Below, piece after piece: positions 55,643 through 64,000 of a stretch of 64,000 nt of DNA (the stretch's first letter is position 1; every line of letters starts with the position of its first letter). The position numbers and the translations under genes were made by a program. The notes beneath the pieces were generated by a model. The model did not search any database. It saw only the letters and a list, made by a program, of their open reading frames with translations, and had not been told where the DNA came from. Where the stretch lies: positions 1-64,000 of the forward strand of contig CAJNYU010001050.1 in the NCBI GenBank assembly GCA_905331475.1, in the 5' to 3' direction. Origin of the DNA: Rotaria socialis (lineage: Eukaryota > Rotifera > Eurotatoria > Philodinida > Philodinidae).

Positions 55643-58222
55643 TCAAAAACCGGAAAGTTTAAAATAAAATTTTACTCGAAGATTTCGTTCGATACGATCG
55701 ATTTCTGCTCCGACTCTGTCGACCACATTTTCACCGTGTTTAAGCAGAAATGCTTCTGCTAACTCAATCGTATCAACTTTTTGAATTTCCTTAATAAATC
55801 ATAAATTTAGAAAAAAAAACATTTTCCGGATTAAATTTTCTCTCATACTTTAAGAATAATTTCAATATCAATTCGTTCTAAATACGATCGAGCTATTTCT
55901 CTTCCATCGATATCAACTTCTGCTTTGAACATAACAGATTGTGAACCCATATCTGTTGCTTTAATATCGTACAATGCACTAAAAATAAAAATGCATAGAA
56001 AACAAAAATATTTATTCAAATATTTACCGAACCATTCGATCGTTTTCTAAATCATTATTAATTGCTTCGATTTGATTCGGATGAATAGATCTATAACAAA
56101 AAAAAAAACATAATTTTTTTTCATAGTTGCAGTTTTACCGTCCAACCAGTGCAGCCGTATTCGAATAAATAATAAATGAAGCAACGCCACCCAAAATACA
56201 ACCAACAATAAGCGACCCAACCGCATCTGGAATAGGTGATTGGAGATAAAGTGAAAGGCCCATAGCCGTAGCAGCGACACATACGCCTAAAACCGCTGCT
56301 AAATCTTCTAATAACACCACATTGACATTTGGTTTATATCCTTGACCCACTATTGAACACAAGAAAAACAACACAGTTAATAAAACAATAAATAAATCTT
56401 CGTACCATATTCCCAAAATTTCATTCCAGTCTCTTTTGCTGATGCACGAATTTCATTCGCAGCCATATAAAGTGTCGCTGGAAAAAAAACGAAATCAATA
56501 ATAAATCGAAAAATTACAATCATCGAATCAAACCTCCTTCAGATATGAGCGAGCCACTTAAAAGAGCAATACCCTAAAGACAAAAAAAAAGGAACATCTC
56601 ACAATGATTTTCAAGTGTTTTCTCTTTACCCAAACGACAGAATGCATTTCTTGTGGGTGTAGCAATACCATTATCCCGTGATACCAAGCAAGACCTGTAC
56701 CAAAACAAAATATGCCAACACCACTAATAAGCGATGATATATATGTCATATTTGAGTATCCATAACTAAATAATAATATTGTTTTTCTAAGCTAACGATG
56801 ATTCTCGTATTTACGGATGTTCTGGGTTTGGTTTTTTAATTGATTGCCATAAACCAAATGTTAAGATAAGTTGATTACATGTATCCGCAATTGAATGCAC
56901 GGCTTCGGAAAATAACGAAGCAGAACCAGTAAATAACCACCCAATCGTTTTAACCACAGCATTTGTTGCATTGCTGAAAATCGAAATAAACAATTTTTTT
57001 CTTCTTCATATGAAAATATGAATAGTTTACATAATAACAGCTGCAATAACTACTTTTCCGCTACCAGTTGTAAGAATATTCTTTTTAACCTGAAGCCATA
57101 ACAAAAACAAATATTGTCTAGAAAATGTTAATTTTATTTACTGATTTTCGATTATCAAATGATGCATTTTCTAAGAACGATAAACGTTTTTGATAATCGC
57201 GAATAGATTTTTTCAAACTAAATGCAGCTAAAGAAAACGAAAAATATATTAATTTCAATATGTTCTATATTATACCTTCATTGTCATCTTGTCGAGCTTT
57301 AGCTCGTTTGGCTTTTTCTATATTTAAGATTTCTGGAGTACCCCATATTTGATAAGCCCTTTTTGATAGAAATAAAAAACAAAATTCCTTCTTTCTCTGC
57401 ACTAGTTTCTTACCTTTTTTCGACATCACCTCGACGATAAACTGTAAGCATTTGTGAACTATCAGCAACATCTGTATAAGGTGAACGTGTTTTATATTGT
57501 TGTAGTGTTTCTAAATCTCTGCAAACAAAACGAAAGATACGTTGAATCTATTAAATATCTCTTCGAAACTCACGATGGTTTTAACAAATATTCGTGCATA
57601 GCTCGTACAGCTGTAATGAGCTTATTGTCAAGATAATTTACAGTAACATCATCTACTTCTCCTCCGTTGTGTGTACGAACTAAAATCAACCAATGAATTT
57701 ATGTTCTGTTAATATTATATCGAGATCTAAACCTTTTAATATTGAAGGTACATTTTTATCTGATGAAACCAGTGCATTACTATTATTGCTTGTCGTAGAT
57801 TCTGTTCGTTTGGATACTCTATTGACGTTTTGTCGGAATGATGCATCATATCGATAGGAACCGAATGGACTGGAAATTAAAAGATACAAAATAAATTCTA
57901 CTGATGCCAACAAATCGTCTTACGTTGATGAAAGAATGCGTAGAATATTGTGCTGAGCAGTGTATGTAAATATTATATATTTTGCTTTGAATGATGGAAG
58001 ACCTGCAAATAGTTATAGAGTGAATTCTCTACTCGAAATCAAGGGTATTCCCAGAGTTAATAGAAGGCTTTGTGGGAAATTCAGCGGTGCTCGTTAAAAA
58101 GAAGTAGACTTTCATTATGTTTCACCTTTAACAGCTGGATTGTTCTCTCAAATTCTGAATCTATTCAGATTTTTCTTACTGTTATTTCTTAGTATTGATC
58201 TTAAACCATATTGAACAAACAT
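55643..58222 (-). CDS. SLC30A9: SLC30A9 (ZnT9/HUEL) zinc transporter, mitochondrial type
   Basis: About ten short exons read from an ATG at 58222 (MFVQYGLRSILRNN, basic and amphipathic, suiting a mitochondrial signal; intron joins in frame to SLPSFKAKY). The HUEL-like N-terminus has SPYTDVADSSQMLTVYRRGD and AYQIWGTPEILNIEKAKR. The membrane part has GWLFTGSASLFSEAVHSIAD (HxxxD of TM2), TCNQ, YISSLISGVGIFCFGTGLAW, LHPQEMHSVVW, NVVLLEDLAAVLGV and ASFIIYSNTAALVGR. The C-terminal domain contains ALYDIKATDMGSQSV, KAEVDIDGREIARSYLE and LKHGENVVDRVGAEIDRIE, all SLC30A9 signatures. It exports zinc from the mitochondrial matrix in animals. The very C-terminus (VKFYFKLSGF) differs from vertebrates. Exon ends in the N-terminal third are less certain. 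Confidence 0.92.
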
Positions 58223-58466
58223 AATTTTCTTTTTATAGCATTCATGTATAATAAAAAATAACTATTTTCAATAAACTATCTAAAAACAAAAAAAAGATCT
58301 GATTGAGCTTGAATGGAAACTCATCAGAGAACATATATAATGTTGTTGAGAATTTCATTTTTTTTAACAATTTCAAACAGATACAGAAAGAGAAGAGATA
58401 AGTCGATAGTGAATGTTGCAAAAAAGAAAAATCCATTGAAACTAACAATGAAGAAATAAACTATCA

Positions 58467-59106
58467 TTATACCATTGATCTACTTTCACATAATCGATCG
58501 ACAACCTGAAAAATAGTTAACACTTTTTGCATAATAAAAACAGAGATGGATGCTTACTTGTCGAATACCAGGTAACAATAATATCGAACCGATGATTGGT
58601 AGACGTCGAAGAAAATTAATTGCAATAGGAATGAAACCCCTAAAAATTGAAGTTTAGTGAGTGAACAAGAATTAAGAAAACGAACTAACCCGAATAGAAG
58701 AAAAAATCCGTATATTTCAAATATCATTCCAACCAATGGATAACCAAATAGGACGATTGAAATGCCACCAAAGAAAAGTAGAGTAGCCTTGATTTTATTA
58801 CGTTGAAAGAAAAATCTTAGTGTACGTTCAAATCCAATTATCATACTTAAGCCAGCCAGAAATAAAATCTAATGAAAAATATTCAATAAATAAATAAATC
58901 GAAAATCAATCGTATGAAAACTTACATTTCCAACTGCAAGCAAACCTTTATCAAATAGAAATATCATACCGAGAAAAATAAAACCAACACCAAATATTGA
59001 CAGACCGAGACCGATCTCTATTGAGATAGAAACAGATTCCAAACAAAAATAACTGAAAGTTTTTTGCTTTTATTTTACTTTGAAAATCTGACAATTGTAT
59101 TGGCAT
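58467..59106 (-). CDS. GOLT1: Vesicle transport protein GOT1 (Golgi transport 1)
   Basis: Four short exons encode about 138 aa with four membrane helices: MPIQLSDFQKIGLGLSIFGV, FLGMIFLFDKGLLAVGNILF, MIIGFERTLRFFFQRNKIKA, SIVLFGYPLVGMIFEIYGFF and a C-terminus with FLRRLPIIGSILLLPGIRQV ... CESRSMV. These match GOLT1A/B blocks (IGLERTFRFFFQ, GWPLIGMIFEIYGFFLLF, LPGIR). The protein works in ER-Golgi traffic with COPII and SNARE partners. First exon: ATG at 59104-59106, spliced after FQ to AGATCGG in frame. It is on the same strand as SLC30A9, about 245 bp upstream of that gene's start. Confidence 0.92.
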
Positions 59107-59605
59107 TTTTAATTGAAATCTATATACGTTATTGAATTAATTTGTGAGTGAATAAACTTTTGAAGTTGAAAATTTGAACAATTTTAAATACATTTCGAAA
59201 TGAATCAAATTGACACGTAAGCAAGAGACTGATGAGCTGTTATTGTATCTGACAAATTCTGGAGTGGTTTTATCCATAGTTTATTATTCGCGAGCCAATA
59301 GGAATCACTATCGACAGATGTCATCATGGCATGTACAAGAGAACTTTGATTTACATACTAAAATCTAAAATGTTTATCTGTATGAGAATAACAATCCTAG
59401 TACAACATTAAAGTTAATCTTCTCTAATCATTACAAGATCTTATTTTGAGTTTAACCCATAAGTATCAACTCGATTCTAATATAAAAGCATTACTTGATT
59501 GCGATTCACATTTATTTCAATTCACTATTAGTGATCATTGATAAATACAACAGAAAAAACGGAGTAGTACAAAAAAAAAACTTTGATAAGTATAGCATTT
59601 GTTAT
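59107..59605. other. Intergenic, no feature recognised
   Basis: Promoter side of GOLT1 and 3' side of the EF-hand gene. The plus-strand open frame at 59495 reads antisense into the EF-hand gene and is not supported. Confidence 0.5.
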
Positions 59606-60351
59606 TTATTCTACGTTTGCAAACAACTGAGAAAATTCTTCAAAGCTAATTTTACCATCATGATCAGTATCTATTTGACTGAGCGCATCAGCTATTCGTT
59701 CCTCGCTTACATTTTGATTCATTTGATGTAGTACTTCACGTAATTCATCACGTGTAATATAACCTAATAAATAAAAAAATAAAAACCTAAAATATTTCCA
59801 CTCTTCTGTTATTTACCCGAATCATCTGCATCGAAACATTTAAATGCTCGATGCATTTCATCATTTGTAAATTTACGTTCGTAAATTCTTCCCATTACTT
59901 TAACAAACTCATTGAATTCAACTGCCGAGAAAATAAATAGTTAGACTTCTTTTTTCTTCTATAACAAGAAAACTTACTGGTGCCATTACCTATAACAAAA
60001 AAATATCATAATAAACAGTTTCTTTTCTTCGATAAAAACAAATTCCTACCATCTATATCCATTTCTTTCATTACTTTTCGAACTAAACTGTCGGTTGGTT
60101 TGAAATTTAATGCGCTGAGAATTTGATGAAGTTCGGATGAGGATATTGTTCCACTTTTATCTCGATCGAACAGATTGAATGCGTCACGTAGTTCTAATTT
60201 GATGAGAACAATGCAAAACTATTCAACGAGATTTTCGGTTTCTTTTACCTTGAACTCGCTGAGAGGATAATTTTGGTTGTTCTCGCTACAGAAACAGATA
60301 TAGTCTCATTGTTTTGTCAATTAGAATTTTCAATCGTATACTTACCGACAT
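59606..60351 (-). CDS. Calmodulin/troponin-C-like protein with four EF-hands
   Basis: About seven exons encode 153 aa. All four loops keep calcium ligands: DRDKSGTISSSE, DIDGNGTIEFNE, DADDSGYITRDE and DTDHDGKISFEE, with standard flanking helices (ELRDAFNLF, VRKVMKEM, MHRAFKCF, IADALSQI). The first coding exon has only six bases (ATG TCG at 60346-60351). A 12-nt exon (59978-59989) encodes the middle of the second loop. The linker between hands 2 and 3 is like calmodulin's, but sequence identity to calmodulin is only moderate, so this is a calmodulin-like or troponin-C-like paralogue. Likely a cytosolic calcium sensor; target unknown. Confidence 0.88.
59978..59989 (-). other. 12-nt microexon of the EF-hand gene
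   Basis: Bounded by AG upstream (TTGTTATAG) and a GTAAGT donor downstream, it supplies GTAATGGCACCA. Joined to the flanks it completes the second calcium loop (D-I-D-G, N-G-T, I-E). Skipping it would remove four codons, keep the frame and destroy the loop. Confidence 0.8.
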
Positions 60352-62757
60352 TTCAACTCGACCTTGTACGTAAAAAAATTTTTTATTTCAGTTGTCTGCT
60401 GTCGTTTTCTTTCTCTCTCGTGTTAATGTGAGAATTTCTCTTTCTATATGTTATGCTTTGCTATTTTACGTTCCTTCGCTCTTCCATTTTATGTTTTCAA
60501 AAAAGATAGGAGAAGAGATGTAGAATGTATGAGAGCTCATTAAGTAGAAGAAAACATAATAAATAAAACAGAGAAGAAAAGAAAAAAGATAGGGAAAAAA
60601 TGTGTGAAGCATAACACATTCTGACAAATATTGCGAAGGATTTTTTTTTATCTTTCTTTACAGAGAAGTTGCCATGAGAATTATTGAATGATATAATAGC
60701 ATAAATTTAGCCTTTGTTTTCCTGATTATTGAACTAAGAATAGAAGGATCACGTGCAAGTAGCAAGATTTTCTCAAGCCAATAAAATATAGAGAATTTGT
60801 TGTTAGCAGGAAGAAGAGAACAGAGCAAAGATATAAAATATTAATCAATCTCATAAATTGTTCGGTGATTCATGCCGATATAATAGCTGTTAAAGTGCGT
60901 TGGAGAAAGCCCACATCAAATTTCACTAGTGAAATAGGCTTTCTTGTAAGCTTGATATATCGTCGAGGATTGCTTTTTAATTATTAAAATTTAAAGAGAA
61001 GAATTATCTTCATGACAACAATATTTTTCAGTTGTGAACTTTCTGTTAGTGTTGATTTTCATCCTTGAAGGTATGATTCCGCTTGTTTATACAATCATTT
61101 GCGATAATTATATATATTTAGAAAAATTGACACGTTTAGACATGTGCGAACCGGAAGAACGCAAGATAATACTATAGTTTTGTTTTCATAAAATGTACTC
61201 GTTATTTCGATTCTACGTCAAAATATACACTACAGTGAATGAACACAACAAGGTTTAAGTATTTATATTTCTCTTCCTTGAATAGAGATGTTTTTTGCCA
61301 CAGATATTAATTGTAATAAAAATTCAGTCGTATTTCTGTTTTCATCAGTAAACACATGTCGGACCTAAAAAAAAGTGCGCCATAAATCAAAGCAACGTAC
61401 AATGCAGCCATCCCATTTCTTTCTTCTTCAGAAGTACTTTCAGTTGAGACGTGCGTGAGCAGAAAACATGCGCCCTTTCAACTTTCTAAGTCAAGAAAAA
61501 TTAGGAAAAAGTCATTGATAACTTATCATCGGTTATTATAATAATAAACCGACGTCATTGAAACGTTTATTTGGCATTTATTATAAATAATGAAAGTGAA
61601 GTTGATGCGACACATAACTTATAATTCTTTTAAAATGATCGTATGTTAAACGCTTACGATTAAATTCATGACTTGCCACAAATTTTCCAAAGAATAATCT
61701 CGATTTGAGAGTGGCTTCAGTAAAAAATCTTATATCGAAGTTGAGAAAACGAATACTTTCGTAATTTACAGTGTCGGATGCTTATATTGAGAAAGAAAAG
61801 GAAAATTGGAAGGATTCAATTAACTAACCACGAAAGTCGCTGTTTTGCCATTCTCAAAAACACTGGCTTTAATCAATCTTACAATTTTTGTTAATATTTA
61901 TAATCATCGTGCTCCAGTATAAGTAGTTCTTCGAACGTACTATTCTATGTTCCGTCACACGATTAATTATAAAATTTTATTTGAATGTGTTGGCCTTTAA
62001 GAATGATATTCTAATAATTAAATGTAGTCTTAATACAAGAATTAGAATTATAAAGAGGAATGGAAATATCGATATTTGACATGTGAAAAAAGCTGCGGAC
62101 ACGATTATCTATAGTTTAATCGATCACTCAAGATAGAAGAAAAACTGTATTGCCATGAAACTTTATCTAGATCACATGATGTTGTTAGTCGTCGTATGAA
62201 ATTTTGTTGTATAAACATATGGCACTGATGATATTGAAATTTTTAGTATTTGAAAAAGCTCTCTATGTAGAATCTCGGATATATAATGGAGATGAGTTTA
62301 TTATTAGTTATTTTTATTTGACTAAATTTTTCAAAAAGTACGATATTTTTGCGAGATATGAAGCGAAAAATCAATCGTATTATTGTAAGTATATATGTAC
62401 ATAGTTGTTAGTCTTTGAGCTATATTTAGTTCTTTCATTTTGCTGAAGAATTTAGTTCAATATTAACATAAAATTTAACTAATTTGATTTTGAACCTACC
62501 CGGCGAGCCTCTTGAGCAAGAACGAAACATCGTCCGGAGCTTGAAATTATTGACTTTAAACACATCCACATCCTACTTGGGTGGCTATCATACTTTTATT
62601 TAGTTTTTACTATGTAAACATGATTTCACTAGGATTTTTAAAAATTATTTTTCCATAATGTAAGAGACGAGCAAATACATACAAGTTTAGCACGCTCTAA
62701 ATTGCAAAGAAAAATATTATAGTTATTGTGTGATGATGAAAAGCATGTCAATTGCAT
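60352..62757. other. Long gene-free AT-rich stretch
   Basis: 2.4 kb without coding exons or repeats that I can support. Purine-rich runs at 60540-60600 lie upstream of the EF-hand gene. The plus-strand open frame 62204-62404 shows no family features. Confidence 0.5.
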
Positions 62758-63140
62758 TTATAGATAATTCACTGAGCCCACGTACGTAAACATCGTAGAA
62801 TTACATGTGTTTGGAACTATACGATCCCCATTGACGAATGTTTTTGTTAATGTCTGTGTTACAGCGTTTGGTCTTCGTATTTGAAATGTAGCTGTTATTG
62901 GATTGGTAACGTTTGATGGGACAGAGAAAGAATATTGCTGAAAACAGATATGATAAACACCAGTAGGCGCTGTCACATTCCAAAAAATATTTTCTGGGCC
63001 TGTGTTTCTTGTATCGTCATGATCCAACTGACCTTGGTCTGTAGCTACACTTGGGCCTTTATTGCCATAGTAAATTGACTTTCTCGATGGTGTCGTTACG
63101 ACAATATCACCATCGCCTGGACGTGACCATGTTACACTAA
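62758..63140 (-). CDS. C-terminal part of a DUF2135/YfaP-like secreted protein
   Basis: The frame runs from about CGEFGISVTWSRPGDGDIVV through SIYYGNKGPS, DQGQLDHDDTRNTGPENIFW, a GVYHICFQQYSF strand and ends VGSVNYL with a TAA at 62758. The order of a W-x-x-x-D-D/G-D strand, a YYGN turn, a D-x-D-x-T motif and GPENI/F is the DUF2135 (bacterial YfaP) beta-sandwich pattern, which in bacteria is often secreted. A bacterial origin would fit the many foreign genes known in bdelloids, but is inference. Upstream, 63160-63211 is an 8-fold CAA and 8-fold CGA triplet run on the plus strand; translation through it would give Leu and Ser runs, so the true 5' exons are not found and the gene may be broken. 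Confidence 0.5.
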
Positions 63141-63157
63141 TCCCGAATTCTCCACAA

Positions 63158-63211
63158 CAACAACAACAACAACAACAAGCACCACGACGACGACGACGAC
63201 GACGACGACAG
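63158..63211. repeat. Compound triplet microsatellite (CAA)n-(CGA)n
   Basis: About eight CAA/ACA units are followed, after GCACCA, by about eight ACG/CGA units. The plus strand ends CGACAG then GTAAG, which resembles a donor site, but no exon partner was found on that strand. Confidence 0.8.
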
Positions 63212-64000
63212 GTAAGACAATTTTAACGACAAACTAATATAAAATTTTGAGCTTATTTCAAATCAAATTGTTAAAACGTTTAATATTGCGTCATATAGGT
63301 CACATAGTATGACAATTTTGTTACAAGTCTTAAAATCTTGTGATTACTTTTCTGTCGTAGAAACGTTTTCTGGGAGTATACGGCACTTTGAAACACTTAT
63401 TTCCTTCAGTATCTTCAAAGGATGATTTCTTGTATTTGAAAATGCCTAGTTTTGACTATTTTTGCAACATCCATTTCATAAAATACGACTATTCTATAAT
63501 TAGCTTTACTCATAGATATAAAGTTACCGTAAAGTGTAAGCTGGACTGAACTGTTTCACGTCTAATTCCTTATTTTCCGCTAACTCTGCTGAAAGATTTG
63601 TAAATAAAAGAATAAATACATCAAGATGAAATGTAGCTTTGAATGAGAGCAGCACTTTAACAGTTAATTCAAATGAATGACTTAGCGATAGAATTTATCA
63701 TAGCGCTGATAGACCGTTTTGGCAAAATCGGCAGCGATACACGTACTCGAGTACACAGATGCCACAATACCCAACGAATAAATATCGAGATATCAACGTT
63801 CAATTACACTTTTCGATTTCATTATTAGTTTTACTAGTATTTTTATATCATTCTTCCACAAAGCACTCCCGCTCTTGTACCCCTTCTAAATACTATTGAC
63901 TATCGATTTCAAATCGTTCTGATGCAACAGGTGGAAATAGTACGAAGTCTGATGGAATCGGACTTAACTTCTATAAAAACTAATAAAACATTTAGAAACT
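63212..64000. other. Window end, no feature recognised
   Basis: AT-rich sequence; I see no exons, repeats or RNA genes. Confidence 0.45.

Overview
The window looks like nuclear DNA of a bdelloid rotifer; a Rotaria- or Adineta-type genome is my best guess, but the species cannot be fixed from sequence alone. It is strongly AT-rich. Genes are compact, with short GT-AG introns of mostly 45-65 bp, and they encode ordinary metazoan proteins. Many different small transposons occur, and two local inverted duplications of gene ends sit directly at single-N assembly gaps. Exon joins given below were worked out by hand from splice sites and reading frame; wherever I assembled a complete CDS, its exon lengths sum to a multiple of three.

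Layout. 0-6.3 kb: a spermidine-synthase-fold gene and a DXD sugar transferase, tail to tail, with a second partial copy of each in inverted order; the copy begins at an N. 6.3-10.7 kb: gene-poor, with a TIR/hairpin element. 10.7-12 kb: a five-exon secreted cysteine-rich protein. 12-16.8 kb: three inverted-repeat elements. 16.9-32.8 kb: the gene-dense core. It holds a 5'-truncated GABA-B-type receptor, a C-type-lectin-like membrane protein, NAA50, EIF2A, ELP4, a PABIR/FAM122 protein, GALT, COMMD3 and MRPL45. 33-39 kb: a RING/TRAF-type gene split by a 570-bp palindromic element, a TIR element, and an unrecognised 371-aa gene carrying a hAT-type MITE in an intron. 39-44 kb: gene-poor, with a 2.1-kb TIR element that contains three tandem intron-like units. 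44-50.5 kb: a 1042-aa multi-domain glycosyltransferase and an inverted partial copy of its 3' end, again starting at an N. 51.8-53.7 kb: a membrane-anchored Hedgehog-type HINT protein with an in-frame stop. 55.6-60.4 kb: SLC30A9, GOLT1 and a four-EF-hand protein with a 12-nt microexon. 62.8-63.1 kb: the end of a DUF2135/YfaP-like gene.

Most core genes are unrelated housekeeping functions: N-terminal acetylation, translation initiation, tRNA wobble modification, PP2A control, galactose metabolism, endosomal sorting, mitochondrial translation, zinc transport and Golgi traffic. EIF2A and ELP4 are divergent and likely share a promoter of about 200 bp. I see no operons, CRISPR arrays or rRNA. Two tRNA-like sequences exist, but both sit inside TIR-bounded repeats.

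The most unusual signals are: the palindromic element in the RING gene, which can be spliced out in frame using its own ends; tRNA-like repeats with paired stem changes and terminal inverted repeats; the ladder of near-identical 52-53-nt intron-like units; the interrupted HINT gene; and the two inverted gene-end duplications at N gaps.
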